Below, piece after piece: positions 1-8,490 of a stretch of 64,000 nucleotides of DNA. The number at the start of each line of letters is the position of its first letter. Position 1 is the stretch's first letter. The notes under the pieces are model-generated. The model was given only the letters and a program-made list of their open reading frames with translations, did no database searches and was not told where the DNA came from. Source of the DNA: Pseudomonadota bacterium (lineage in GTDB: Bacteria > Desulfobacterota > Desulfovibrionia > Desulfovibrionales > Desulfomicrobiaceae); NCBI GenBank assembly GCA_018902545.1, contig JAHIQM010000014.1, positions 102,693-166,692 of the forward strand. The letters are read 5' to 3'. The translations under genes were made by a program, and so were the position numbers.

Positions 1-2
1 TC

Positions 3-974
3 AATTCCGACCTAAAGCCCGAGGACGTGCGCTCCATGTGCTGCCGGCTGCAGATGGACCTGCGTGAGCTGCGCAAGCGCACCGGCGGCCTTTTTGGCGC
101 GGGGGATCTGACCGGCTCCATCGGTGTGGTGACTTTGAATCTGCCCAAGCTGGCCTATCTGGCCCAGGGCGAGGAAGATTTTCTGGACCTGGTCGGCGAG
201 TACGCGACCCTGGCCAAGGATTCCCTTGAGTTCAAGCGCAAGATGGTCACCGACAATATGGACAAGAGCATGTTTCCTTTTTCCAGGCGCTACCTGAAAA
301 ACGGTTTTCGCAGTCACTTCAGCACCATCGGCATCCTGGGCGGCCATGAGGCCTGCATGAACCTGCTCGGCAAGGGCATCGAGACCGAAGCCGGGATCCG
401 TCTCATGGTCCGCACTCTGGAGCATTTGCGCGAGCTGACCGTGAGCTTCCAGGAGGAGACCGGCAACCTCTATAACCTTGAAGCCACACCGGCCGAAGGC
501 ACCAGCTACCGTTTGGCCAAGATCGACAAGAAACTCTATGCCGACATACAGGCTTCCGGAAACGGGGTGCCGTATTACACCAACTCGACCCTGCTTCCGG
601 TGGGGCACACTTCGGATGTATTCTCCGCCCTGGAGCATCAGAACCGCCTGCAGCCCATGTACACCGGCGGTACAGTGTTTCACAGCTTTCTGGGCGAATC
701 CGTGCCGGACACAAAGGCCCTCAAGAACTTCCTGGTGCGCGCCTTGAGCGAAACCAAGATCCCTTACGTCTCCATCACGCCGACCTTCTCGATCTGCAAG
801 GACCACGGGTACCTGACCGGGGAGCAGATCACCTGCCCGCAATGCGGCCAGGAGACGGAGGTGTACACACGAGTGGTCGGCTACTACCGCCCCGTCAAGA
901 TGTGGAATCGCGGGAAACAGTCCGAATACAAGGACCGTGTGGAATATTCTCAGACCTCCTGCTTCGGGCAATAA
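3..974 (+). CDS. nrdD: Anaerobic ribonucleoside-triphosphate reductase, C-terminal part (cut by window edge)
   Basis: The reading frame is already open at the left edge, so only the last ~323 residues are present. The enzyme reduces ribonucleoside triphosphates to deoxy forms under anaerobic conditions with a glycyl radical. The C terminus shows the zinc-type CPQCG motif followed by RVVGYYRP, which carries the radical glycine; both are hallmarks of class III NrdD. The upstream text (RKRTGGLFG, DLTGSIGVVTLNLPKLAY) also fits the family. No nrdG activase gene follows directly. A strong hairpin lies 17 bases past the stop. Identification is firm; the true start is outside the window. Confidence 0.96.
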   Translation, partial: NSDLKPEDVRSMCCRLQMDLRELRKRTGGLFGAGDLTGSIGVVTLNLPKLAYLAQGEEDFLDLVGEYATLAKDSLEFKRKMVTDNMDKSMFPFSRRYLKNGFRSHFSTIGILGGHEACMNLLGKGIETEAGIRLMVRTLEHLRELTVSFQEETGNLYNLEATPAEGTSYRLAKIDKKLYADIQASGNGVPYYTNSTLLPVGHTSDVFSALEHQNRLQPMYTGGTVFHSFLGESVPDTKALKNFLVRALSETKIPYVSITPTFSICKDHGYLTGEQITCPQCGQETEVYTRVVGYYRPVKMWNRGKQSEYKDRVEYSQTSCFGQ

Positions 975-990
975 AACCCAGGCGATACAA

Positions 991-1031
991 CGTGAAACGG
1001 CCGGGCTGCGATGCAGTCCGGCCGTTTCACG
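991..1031 (+). terminator. Strong hairpin after nrdD
   Basis: A perfect 14-bp stem (991-1004 with 1018-1031) with a 13-base loop follows the nrdD stop. There is no T-run behind it, so it is either a factor-dependent terminator or a 3' end stabiliser. Confidence 0.6.
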
Positions 1032-1340
1032 TTACTCGCGCGTCGGATTATTTGTCGCGGTGCGTCCGTCGCAGGCTGCTCAAAAAGCAAAGTGCGCTGC
1101 GCAGCCCTCCGGCCAGGCTCATGATGGCGGTGGAGATGACGGGCCTGGGACGCTGGATTTTCTGGGAATGCAAAAATAGGGTGATTTCACGCATGGCTAC
1201 CTCGTATTCGGAAATATTGTATTATTCATGAATTTCGTTTTGAAACGAGAGCTAGCTAGGCGCGAATCGTCTGCTCGTCAAGGATAATCGTGACGATTGT
1301 TAAAAAGGGAGTAGAGATTTTCGGCGGGGTGTGTGCCGGG
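1032..1340. other. Non-coding stretch between nrdD and the FlgO-like gene
   Basis: About 300 bases without a convincing gene. Around 1070-1085 it has GCAGGCTGCTCAAAAA, which matches the left end of the palindromic repeat seen at 25261, so it may be a repeat remnant. At 1283-1300 an AATCGTGACGATT dyad sits next to an A-run (1300-1305). On the minus strand this reads as T-run then hairpin, so it is not a normal terminator for the neighbouring minus-strand gene. Confidence 0.4.
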
Positions 1341-2093
1341 TCAGGTTGTGGGCAGCAGGGCCGCCTGGGTCTCAAGGTCCCAGGCCGGAGTGGCGGGCAG
1401 GGCCATGGAGGCGCGAAAACGCGACAGCGCGGCCTTGGACCGCTTGCCAAAGAGACCGTCGATCTTGCCTTTGTAGAGGCCCTGAGCGGCCAGTGCCTGC
1501 TGCACGAGTTTGGCATCGGCCTTTGTTTTGAGGTTCATGAGCGTGGCGGGGAAAGCCGGTACTTTCGCTGTGCCTGAGGAGGCGGCAAGCAGTTCTCGAA
1601 CCTCTTCCGTGAGCCGCAAACGGCAACTGGCTGCGGCAAGAACTGCATGGTCCGCAGGACGCACGAGGCGGGCGGAGATGCGCAGGCCGCCATCGACCAT
1701 GGCGTAGGTTCCACTCAGTATTGTCTGCACGCCGCTGGTGGCGCCAACCTGATCCGGTGCCGAGGACAGGGCTGTTTCGCCCTGCTCCTTCAAGCTGTAG
1801 GGCGAGGGCATGAACACGCGGGTGTCCGCCAGACGGTATCCGTGACGGGTGAAAGCGTTGCCGAGCTCCTCCGCCAGGATGCGGCCCAGGGGGGACGTGT
1901 TTTTGACATCATGCAGGTCCGCGAAAGGCGCGGTCATGATCAGCGCAGAGCGGTCCAGGCGGACCTGCAGATTGGAAATCAGGTTCGCGGCCAGGGAGTC
2001 GCTGAGCATGTCGACGCGTGAGGCCCCGCATTGCGCCATTGCGTGAAGCGGAAAAGTGCAGAGCATAATGAACAGAAGGGCGCAGCGGATCAT
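1341..2093 (-). CDS. FlgO-domain protein with C-terminal peptidoglycan-binding domain
   Basis: A 250-residue protein with an N-terminal signal peptide (about 20 residues, ending HAMA-Q). Residues ~25-160 resemble the FlgO domain (NTSPLGRILAEEL, then HGYRLADTR and a GTYAMVDGGLRISARLVR stretch). The last ~60 residues look like a PG_binding_1 repeat (LVQQALAAQGLYKGKIDGLFG, then KAALSRF). FlgO proteins are outer-membrane factors linked to flagella in Vibrio; the peptidoglycan-binding tail suggests anchoring to the cell wall. The start codon shares one base with the stop of the upstream lipoprotein gene (TGATG), so the two are translationally coupled. The exact role is inferred. Confidence 0.72.
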   Translation of the reverse strand: MIRCALLFIMLCTFPLHAMAQCGASRVDMLSDSLAANLISNLQVRLDRSALIMTAPFADLHDVKNTSPLGRILAEELGNAFTRHGYRLADTRVFMPSPYSLKEQGETALSSAPDQVGATSGVQTILSGTYAMVDGGLRISARLVRPADHAVLAAASCRLRLTEEVRELLAASSGTAKVPAFPATLMNLKTKADAKLVQQALAAQGLYKGKIDGLFGKRSKAALSRFRASMALPATPAWDLETQAALLPTT

Positions 2094-2782
2094 CAGTTCA
2101 CCAGAGAATAGCGTTTGAGTTCAACCGCGCCCTGGGGCGCCTGCAAGCGGTAATGGGCCCAGTCGGGGCCGCTGACGTAGAAAATGCTCGAGTCGCGGTA
2201 CAGGTACGCGCCTTGATGCACCAGGGCCGAATTGATCTGGACCTCGGAATCGGGAGTGGGCGCGTCGAAGTATCCGCTTTCCTCGGACACTAGCGGCACG
2301 GGTTCATACAGCCCGGCGTTGTTCTTGCGCTGCCTGAAACCGGGGTCGAGGGCCCGCCGCGATCCCTTTGAAGTTTTGTCCAGAACACGGCGGTGGGTGA
2401 CCAGCTCCAGATTGACTTCAAGGACGGCCGCCCCTTCGGGTTCAAAGGCGATGGGCACACCGTAATCGATCAGCCGGGTCAGCAGGGCTTCCCTGTAGAC
2501 TTTGGCGAAAGGCGTCGTGCCCATGGGCGCGACATAAACACGCACATCGTCCTGCGGGAAAAAGTGGTCCAGGGACGTGCCGCAGTTTTTGGCGACCTTG
2601 TCCGCCAGCTGATCCCAGTGGGCCATGGCCTGCATTTTGGGCTGGGTGCTGATCAGGTAGCCGCTGGAAATGGGGGCTTGCGTCGTGACCAGTTGCTTGG
2701 ACTGGCTGGAGTTGACGCTGACTGAAGAACAGCCGGTCACAAAAGCCATGGCCAGCAGGGTAAGCAGAGCTGCGATGCGCAT
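2093..2782 (-). CDS. Putative lipoprotein upstream of the FlgO-like gene
   Basis: I chose the ATG at 2782 because AAGGA lies 7 bases upstream and it gives a short signal peptide with lipobox FVTGC (Cys ~18). An ATG at 2812 is possible but would add charged residues before the signal. The mature ~212 residues have no catalytic motif that I recognise. The gene is coupled to the FlgO-domain gene by a one-base overlap and is divergent from a second FlgO-like lipoprotein at 2915. Its role is probably in the outer membrane or a flagellar/envelope ring. Function unknown. Confidence 0.65.
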   Translation of the reverse strand: MRIAALLTLLAMAFVTGCSSVSVNSSQSKQLVTTQAPISSGYLISTQPKMQAMAHWDQLADKVAKNCGTSLDHFFPQDDVRVYVAPMGTTPFAKVYREALLTRLIDYGVPIAFEPEGAAVLEVNLELVTHRRVLDKTSKGSRRALDPGFRQRKNNAGLYEPVPLVSEESGYFDAPTPDSEVQINSALVHQGAYLYRDSSIFYVSGPDWAHYRLQAPQGAVELKRYSLVN

Positions 2783-2914
2783 TACGTGATCCTTGATGAT
2801 GATTTTTCTCATAATCAGGTTATCGGCCGGCGGCGGGAAAACTTAAGGCGGCAAGCCTTGGCACGCGGCATGCTGTGCATTGTGCAGTCGGCATTTTTCT
2901 CCGGAGGATCGGTC

Positions 2915-3487
2915 ATGTCCAAGTTCCCTGTCCTGATTGCCTGCCTTATTTTGTGCGGATGCGTCCAGCTGCCACCCTTTTATGAGGTGGGTTCTCGTGC
3001 CAAAACGCCGCCGCTCATCCCCCTGTCCTACAAGGCGGGAGACCATCTGCATCGCCAGCTTTCCGGGAGCGGGGTGGCGGGCTATCCCATGCTCGCGGCC
3101 TCCTTCGTTGACTCAACGAACATGGAAAACACCAATGATCTCGGCAGGCTTCTTTCGGAGCAGGTTGCCTCGCGCTTAAGCCAGCTCGGCTATTCCGTGA
3201 CCGAGGTCCAGCTGCGTTCCGATGAGCTGCGACTGCAGCCCGAGGGCGGGCTCCTTGTCCTGTCCCGTGATCTGTCCCGCATAAACACCGATGTCCCGGC
3301 CTATTCCGTGCTGGTCGGAACCTACACGGTCATCGAGCGCCAAATTTACGTCAACGCCAGAGTTCTGCGCACGGGCGATGGCGTGGCCCTGGCCTCGTCG
3401 GACTTTACCCTGCCTTACGTCCGTCCGAAAAAAACCGAGGGCAGCGCAATGGCAATCCAGCCATCGGTGAAAACAGTTCTTAATTGA
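2915..3487 (+). CDS. FlgO-like outer-membrane lipoprotein
   Basis: The start at 2915 follows GGAGG and begins MSKFPVLIACLILCGCVQLP, a lipoprotein signal with lipobox LCGC. Upstream in-frame codons to 2786 lack a signal and were excluded. The mature protein has the FlgO pattern: NTNDLGRLLSEQVASRLSQL, then VLVGTYTVIERQIYVNARVL. It is 190 residues, shorter than the gene at 1341-2093 because it lacks a peptidoglycan-binding tail. Together the divergent pair gives two FlgO-domain proteins within 2.2 kb. Direct flagellar involvement is not shown here; no flagellar structural genes are in the window. Confidence 0.68.
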   Translation: MSKFPVLIACLILCGCVQLPPFYEVGSRAKTPPLIPLSYKAGDHLHRQLSGSGVAGYPMLAASFVDSTNMENTNDLGRLLSEQVASRLSQLGYSVTEVQLRSDELRLQPEGGLLVLSRDLSRINTDVPAYSVLVGTYTVIERQIYVNARVLRTGDGVALASSDFTLPYVRPKKTEGSAMAIQPSVKTVLN

Positions 3488-3514
3488 ACATAAGGCGCGG
3501 CTTCCTGCTTGTTT

Positions 3515-3552
3515 TTGTGTCTATTTTGACATAAGGGAATTTCCATATGTCA
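3515..3552. promoter_or_regulatory. Candidate tungstate-regulator operator upstream of tupA
   Basis: Three related half-sites lie 24-61 bases before the tupA start: TTGTGTC (3515-3521), TGACATA (3527-3533) and TATGTCA (3546-3552). The last two form a perfect inverted repeat with a 12-base spacer. ACATAAGG also occurs at 3489-3496 and again at 3530-3537. The position next to tupA, with a TunR-like regulator 7-8 kb away, makes this the best operator candidate. I cannot check it against a known TunR motif. Confidence 0.5.
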
Positions 3553-3575
3553 TTTTGCACTCAGCAGGAGGAAGT

Positions 3576-4448
3576 ATGAAGAAGTTCCTGGTGTTGCTAG
3601 TTTTGTTGGCCCTGCCGAGTATGGGCTTCGCCGCAGACAAGGTGCTGAGTATGTCCACCACTACCAGCACGCAGTCCTCCGGCCTGCTCGATGTGCTGCT
3701 CCCCGAGTTCAAGAAGGACACGGGAATTGACGTCAAGGTCATGGCCAAGGGCACTGGCGCGGCCATCCGCGATGGTGTGGACGGCAACGTGGACGTGATC
3801 TTCGTGCACGACCCGGCCCGCGAGGAAAAATTCGTGGCCGACGGTTTCGGCACCAAGCGCTATTACGTCATGTACAACGATTTTCTGCTCATTGGCCCCG
3901 CCGCTGATCCGGCCGGAGCGAAGAGAGCCGATGCGCCCCAGGCCATGAAGAAGATCGCCATGTCCGAGGCCGTGTTCGTGTCCCGTGGCGACGACAGCGG
4001 CACCCATGCCAAGGAACAGGAATTGTGGAAGGGCTCCGGCCTGCCCCTGAGGGAGGAGGACACCATCTTCAAGGCCAAGGACAAAGAAGTGACCTTTAAG
4101 ACCGTCCGTCCCGAAGCAATGAAGATGTATATGTCCATCGGCCAGGGTATGGGCAAGACTCTGACCTTTGCCGAGGAAAAGCAGGGCTACACCCTGACCG
4201 ACCGCGGCACCTACGTGCAGTACAAGTACGGCCGTCCCGAGGGCCTGGATCTTGAACCCATCAGCGAAGGCGACACGACCCTCTTCAACCCCTACGGCGT
4301 GATCCCGGTCAACCCGGAAAAGCACCCCCATGTTCGCTTCGATCTGGCCGACACGTTCGCCAACTGGCTGGTCTCCGCGCGCGGGCAGCAGGTCATCGCG
4401 GACTACAAACTCCTTGACAATCAGCTCTTCTTTCCCGACGCAAAATAG
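3576..4448 (+). CDS. tupA: Tungstate ABC transporter, periplasmic binding protein
   Basis: The protein binds tungstate in the periplasm and delivers it to TupBC. The start at 3576 has AGGAGGA just upstream and gives a clear signal peptide (MKKFLVLLVLLALPSMGFAA). The mature N terminus LSMSTTTSTQSSGLLDVLLP and the pattern KGTGAAIRDG, DVIFVHDPAREEKFVADG, RYYVMYNDFLLIGP and SRGDDSGTH are typical of TupA rather than ModA. Length (290 residues) is normal. It is first in a tupABC unit, with a terminator-like hairpin before tupB and an inverted-repeat operator candidate upstream. Confidence 0.95.
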   Translation: MKKFLVLLVLLALPSMGFAADKVLSMSTTTSTQSSGLLDVLLPEFKKDTGIDVKVMAKGTGAAIRDGVDGNVDVIFVHDPAREEKFVADGFGTKRYYVMYNDFLLIGPAADPAGAKRADAPQAMKKIAMSEAVFVSRGDDSGTHAKEQELWKGSGLPLREEDTIFKAKDKEVTFKTVRPEAMKMYMSIGQGMGKTLTFAEEKQGYTLTDRGTYVQYKYGRPEGLDLEPISEGDTTLFNPYGVIPVNPEKHPHVRFDLADTFANWLVSARGQQVIADYKLLDNQLFFPDAK

Positions 4449-4517
4449 CTTCGGGCGCATGGCAGGACGGATCGGGATCAGGTTTGATTCCGGGCCGCAT
4501 ATCGCGAGATTTTATGG

Positions 4518-4548
4518 CGGCCCGCTCCTGTAGCGGGCCGTTTTTTTT
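4518..4548 (+). terminator. Intrinsic terminator between tupA and tupB
   Basis: A perfect 9-bp GC-rich stem (4518-4526 with 4532-4540), a 5-base loop and eight T's (4541-4548). It sits inside the tup operon, so it probably lets most transcripts stop after the binding protein and only a fraction read through into the permease and ATPase genes. Confidence 0.85.
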
Positions 4549-4577
4549 ACGAACTGCCTGCCCGGTTTGGAGGGTGC

Positions 4578-5270
4578 ATGTTTTTTCTGGAAAGTCTGCA
4601 GGCCGCGCTGGCCCTCCTGCTTGAGCTCGACCCCGAGTTGCTGCACATCGTCGGCGTGTCGCTGAACGTCAGCCTCTGGTCCACCCTGGCCGCCTGCATT
4701 GTCGGCGTCCCGGCCGGGTTTTTCATCGGCATCGCGCGTTTTCGCCTCAAGCAGGCCGTGATCACCTTTTTCAATACCATGCTGGCCATGCCCACCGTGG
4801 TCATCGGCCTCTTGGTCTATTCCCTGCTCTCGCGGCGCGGCATGTTCGGCTCCCTGGGCTGGCTGTACACGCAAAAGGCCATGATCTTAGGCCAGATCAT
4901 CCTTATCACCCCCATCATCATCGCCTTCACCATCGCCGCCGTGGGCCGCCTCGACGACCGCTACCGACGCACGGCCCTGACCCTGGGCGCTTCCCCCTTA
5001 CAGGTGGGTCTGGTCATCCTGCGCGAGGCACGTTTTAGCATCATGGCCGCCATTGTGGCCGCTTTCGGCCGCGTCATCTCCGAAATCGGCATCTCCATGA
5101 TGCTCGGCGGCAACGCCAAGGGCTTCACCCGCACCATGACCACGGCCATGGCCCTGGAGTACGACAAGGGTGAATTCGTCCTCGCCCTGGGGCTTGGCAT
5201 CGTATTGCTGTCCATCAGCCTGGCCGTGAACGTGCTGCTCGGGTACGTGCAGGGGAGGACGGGGAGATGA
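4578..5270 (+). CDS. tupB: Tungstate ABC transporter, permease
   Basis: A 230-residue inner-membrane permease with five or six hydrophobic segments (for example ~28-50, ~60-80, ~95-120 and ~200-225). The EAA-type cytoplasmic loop that contacts the ATPase is visible as RTALTLGASPLQVGLVILRE, followed by ISEIGISMMLGGNAKG, typical of TupB. GGAGG precedes the ATG by 7 bases. The gene is 129 bases from tupA, across a terminator-like hairpin, and its stop overlaps the tupC start by four bases. Confidence 0.94.
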   Translation: MFFLESLQAALALLLELDPELLHIVGVSLNVSLWSTLAACIVGVPAGFFIGIARFRLKQAVITFFNTMLAMPTVVIGLLVYSLLSRRGMFGSLGWLYTQKAMILGQIILITPIIIAFTIAAVGRLDDRYRRTALTLGASPLQVGLVILREARFSIMAAIVAAFGRVISEIGISMMLGGNAKGFTRTMTTAMALEYDKGEFVLALGLGIVLLSISLAVNVLLGYVQGRTGR

Positions 5271-6271
5271 GTCTGTTTGAACTGAGCGGCGTTCGCGTCG
5301 TCTATGAGGGCCGGGTTGTGCTCGACCTGCCGCGCCTTGCGATAGAGGAGAACACCGCCTACTCCCTGCAAGGGCCCAACGGGGCCGGAAAGTCGACCCT
5401 GCTTGGCATTCTTTCCTTTCTGAGCGCCCCGCATCAGGGCGAGGTGCGCTTCGAGGGCAGCGCGGTGCGCTGGACGGAACCTGCCCTGCGCGTGCTGCGC
5501 CGCAACGTGGGCCTGGTGGAGCAGCATCCGGTCATGTTCAGCCGCAGCGTGCGTGACAACGTGGGGTACGGCTTGGCCATTCGCGGGGTGGACAAGGCGC
5601 GCCGCAATCACCTTGTGGACGAGGCCCTTGATCTCGTGGGGCTCTCTCATCTGGCCGAAGTCTACGCCCCGCGCCTGTCCGGCGGCGAAACCCAGCGCGT
5701 GGCCATCGCCCGGGCCCTGGCCAGCCGCCCGAAGGTGCTCCTTCTGGACGAGCCCACCGCCAGCGTCGATACGCACAACCGGGTCATCATCGAGCAGATC
5801 GTGGCCGATCTGCGCGACCGGGGCGAGACGACGGTCGTGCTGTGCACCCACAACCGCTCCCAGGCTGCGGCCCTTTGCCCCGAGGTCATCTATCTCGAAG
5901 ACGGGCGCCTTGCCGCGCGCCCGGCAAGTAATTCCTACGCGGGGCAGTTCGTTGCAGAACAAGGGCGGACCTGGTGCAGGATCGCCCCCTTATTCTGCGT
6001 GCCGGTCCCGCAGTGCGGGCCGGGCCGGGGCCGGGTGGTCATCGAGCCGGGCGCGGTACGCCTGAGCGTGGCGGAGGAGCCTGGTTTGAACCGGGGGGCT
6101 TTGACCCGTATTCGGCTCGAAGATGGACTTGTCAGCCTGAGCGTTGACTTGGGGCGGCCTCTGCATGTGCAGATGGGGCTCGCGGAGTTCAAGGACGCGG
6201 GGCTTGAGATCGGGGCGCTGGTTCAGGTTGAGATACCGGCTGAGGCGGTGCAGTGTTTTCTGGGGTCTTGA
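5267..6271 (+). CDS. tupC: Tungstate ABC transporter, ATP-binding protein
   Basis: A 334-residue ATPase that powers tungstate import. The ABC domain has Walker A GPNGAGKST (~37-45), signature LSGGETQRVAIARAL and Walker B VLLLDEPTASVD. After ~residue 235 there is an extra ~100-residue domain (VVIEPGAVRLSV, then VSLSVDLG and GALVQVEIP) that resembles a TOBE/Mop-type oxyanion-binding fold, common in molybdate/tungstate ATPases. It overlaps tupB by four bases (ATGA), so the two are translated together. Confidence 0.93.
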   Translation: MSLFELSGVRVVYEGRVVLDLPRLAIEENTAYSLQGPNGAGKSTLLGILSFLSAPHQGEVRFEGSAVRWTEPALRVLRRNVGLVEQHPVMFSRSVRDNVGYGLAIRGVDKARRNHLVDEALDLVGLSHLAEVYAPRLSGGETQRVAIARALASRPKVLLLDEPTASVDTHNRVIIEQIVADLRDRGETTVVLCTHNRSQAAALCPEVIYLEDGRLAARPASNSYAGQFVAEQGRTWCRIAPLFCVPVPQCGPGRGRVVIEPGAVRLSVAEEPGLNRGALTRIRLEDGLVSLSVDLGRPLHVQMGLAEFKDAGLEIGALVQVEIPAEAVQCFLGS

Positions 6272-6380
6272 GGAAGAGGATGGACTGATGGATGGATTGA
6301 GGTTGTGTGGTGAGGGGGGCGAACCGACGCCCCTTGAGCGATTGAGGGAGACGATGGAAAGTTAAGAGAGGGATAGAGAG

Positions 6381-7265
6381 ATGTCGGAGTTGGAGGGACT
6401 TCATTCGGGTTTTTTCCCGGAATCCGGTTCGGATGGCGAATGGCGGGAGCTGTGCCGTCGTTGCAACGAACTGCGCCTTGTGCCTGAGAGCTGGTGGGCG
6501 CGGATCGTGGCCGACCCCGAAGTGGTCCCTTGCGTGGAAGAGTCCGCGCTGAAGGTTCGCCTGCGCGGTAACGCCTTTGCGGAAGTGGAGCTTCGTGGCG
6601 CAGGGGTGCAGTGCCGCATTGCGCCGGAAGATCTGCTCCTGGCGCATCCTGGAGCGCGAACCGTGCTGGGCGACGAAGCTGCGCCGCAGCCGAAACGGGT
6701 GCAAAATCTTGCTGATCTCGCGCGTTCCTATGATCATGTGCGGCGCCGGGTCTGTCGTCATGAAGACCGGCGGGCCGCGACCCTCGACCGGCTTTTTCTG
6801 CGACATTCCTGTGTCCTGGCCGTGGACGCCGCTTTGCCTTCGGGACGGGCCGATCTGGTCACTCTTTCGCCTCGGGGCGCCGCTGTTTTTTTTCTGCTTC
6901 GCCGCTACCAGGACGGTGATCTGCGCCTTGCCGGACGAGGCGGAATCGTTTGGCGCATGCAGGAGCTCAATCGCCACCTCGCGCAAGAACAGGTCATGGG
7001 CTCCTGGATTCGCGATCTCCTTGAACGTTCCCGCGCCCTTGAAACGCCCCATGTGAAACGGTACCGGTTCGCCGCCAATCCCGTCGTCCATCCGCGTGTC
7101 CGACTGCTGATCGTCGATTTCGATCACGCCCAGCGTCTCGGCGGATTGCCTTCCTTGCGCGCCGACCTCGAGGTCGGACTTGACCACGCCGCCGCCCGGG
7201 GTGATATTCACTGCATTGGCGACGCCGGAAACATTTCGTACGATACCTTTTTTTCCGGAATCTGA
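6381..7265 (+). CDS. Protein of unknown function between tupC and trxB
   Basis: A 294-residue protein that I do not recognise. AGAGAGGGATAGAGAG precedes the ATG. It has no signal peptide and no membrane segment. It is rich in Arg, Leu and Glu, and includes the stretches LARSYDHVRRRVCRHEDRRA, LDRLFLRHSCVLAVDAALPS and LSPRGAAVFFLLRRYQDGDL. The spread of charged residues and the Asp/Glu near Leu-rich strands would suit a nuclease-like or nucleotide-binding fold, but no motif is diagnostic. It follows tupC by 110 bases on the same strand and is followed by trxB 122 bases on, so it may be read from the tup promoter. Codon use matches the neighbours. Confidence 0.75.
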   Translation: MSELEGLHSGFFPESGSDGEWRELCRRCNELRLVPESWWARIVADPEVVPCVEESALKVRLRGNAFAEVELRGAGVQCRIAPEDLLLAHPGARTVLGDEAAPQPKRVQNLADLARSYDHVRRRVCRHEDRRAATLDRLFLRHSCVLAVDAALPSGRADLVTLSPRGAAVFFLLRRYQDGDLRLAGRGGIVWRMQELNRHLAQEQVMGSWIRDLLERSRALETPHVKRYRFAANPVVHPRVRLLIVDFDHAQRLGGLPSLRADLEVGLDHAAARGDIHCIGDAGNISYDTFFSGI

Positions 7266-7387
7266 TTGGCTCGCTGTTTTACGCAGGAAGCGGCTTAAAG
7301 ATCTGCCCGAGGGCATGGCAAAATTTGGCAAACAGGAAGATAAACAGGAACAGGCCTGATCAGAGGCCAACCTTGGAGGAGAATACC

Positions 7388-8335
7388 TTGGAAAACGAAA
7401 TGTACGATCTGGTTATTGTCGGCGGTGGCCCGGCCGGGCTTTCTGCGGGAATCTACGCCATGCGCGCGGCCATGCACACGGTTCTCATCGAAAAGGGCAT
7501 GCCCGGCGGTCAGATCGCACTGACCAAGGATGTGGAAAACTATCCGGGCATCGAGGAAGTCGGCGGGTTCGAACTGTGCGAGAAATTTTTGAATCACGCC
7601 AAACGCTACAACCTTGAAATCCGGGAAAACGAGGTCACCTGCGTCGAGCCCGGCGTGGATTTCCATGAAGTCGTCCTGGCTGATGGCACGCGCCTGCACA
7701 CCCACGCCGTCATCCTCGCTCCGGGCGGGTCGGCCCGCAAGCTGGGCGTGCCCGGTGAAATGGAGCAGTACGGCAAGGGCGTGTCCTATTGCGCCACCTG
7801 TGACGGGTTTTTCTTTCGCGGCAAGACCGTGGTCGTGGTCGGCGGCGGGGACACGGCCCTGGAAGATGCCCTCTACCTCTCCAAGATCTGCGCCAAGGTC
7901 TATCTGGTACACCGCCGCGACGAGTTTCGCGGCAGCCGCATCCTGCAGCAGCGTGTTTTTGCCGAATCACGCATCACCCTGGTGCTCAGTTCCGTGCTGG
8001 AAAATATCGTCGCCGATGACCAGGGCGTGACCGGAGTCAAGGTCAAGAACGTGCAGACCGAAGAGACCCAGTATATCGCCACCGACGGCGTGTTCATCTT
8101 TGTCGGCTTCCTCCCCAACAACGGCCTTGTCCCGTCCGGTGTGAAGATGAACGCCTCGGGCTACGTGATCACGGATGAGAAATGCGAAACCAGCCTGCCC
8201 GGCGTTTTTGCCGTGGGAGACCTGCGCCAGAAGTACGCCAACCAGATCGTCCTGGCCGCGGCCGACGGCTGCGTAGCCGCCCTGGCCGCCGCTCATTACG
8301 TGGAAATGCGCAAGGCCCAGGCCGATCGCAAATAG
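7388..8335 (+). CDS. trxB: Thioredoxin reductase
   Basis: An FAD flavoenzyme that reduces thioredoxin with NAD(P)H. I chose the TTG at 7388 because GGAGGA ends seven bases before it; the ATG at 7400 is too far from that site and 7325 lacks one. The FAD GxGxxG-type motif is GGGPAGLSAG (~12-21), the redox-active disulfide is CATC (Cys135 and Cys138), the nucleotide site is GGGDTALEDALYL, and GVFAVGDLRQKYANQI is the C-terminal FAD motif. Length (315 residues) is normal. A terminator follows at 8361. Confidence 0.95.
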   Translation: MENEMYDLVIVGGGPAGLSAGIYAMRAAMHTVLIEKGMPGGQIALTKDVENYPGIEEVGGFELCEKFLNHAKRYNLEIRENEVTCVEPGVDFHEVVLADGTRLHTHAVILAPGGSARKLGVPGEMEQYGKGVSYCATCDGFFFRGKTVVVVGGGDTALEDALYLSKICAKVYLVHRRDEFRGSRILQQRVFAESRITLVLSSVLENIVADDQGVTGVKVKNVQTEETQYIATDGVFIFVGFLPNNGLVPSGVKMNASGYVITDEKCETSLPGVFAVGDLRQKYANQIVLAAADGCVAALAAAHYVEMRKAQADRK

Positions 8336-8360
8336 TCCTTGCACCCAGAAAACGCTTCGC

Positions 8361-8392
8361 GGCGCAACTCTTCGGGGCTTGCGCCGTTTTTT
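8361..8392 (+). terminator. Intrinsic terminator after trxB
   Basis: A 7-bp stem GGCGCAA/TTGCGCC (8361-8367 with 8379-8385) followed by six T's at 8387-8392. Confidence 0.8.
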
Positions 8393-8490
8393 GTGGGGGC
8401 TCCAGGCCGGCCCGTTCTCGGTCGCCAGCTGCTTCAGGTTACCCGTCTTGCCGTGGAAAATTGCTGAACTTGACGCGCATAACTCTCGGC

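Noticed and set aside
6288..6365. 25-codon frame between tupC and the next gene (MDGLRLCGEGGEPTPLERLR and on)
   Set aside because: Too short, poor ribosome site and no sign of conservation; overlaps a GC-rich dyad at 6312-6332.
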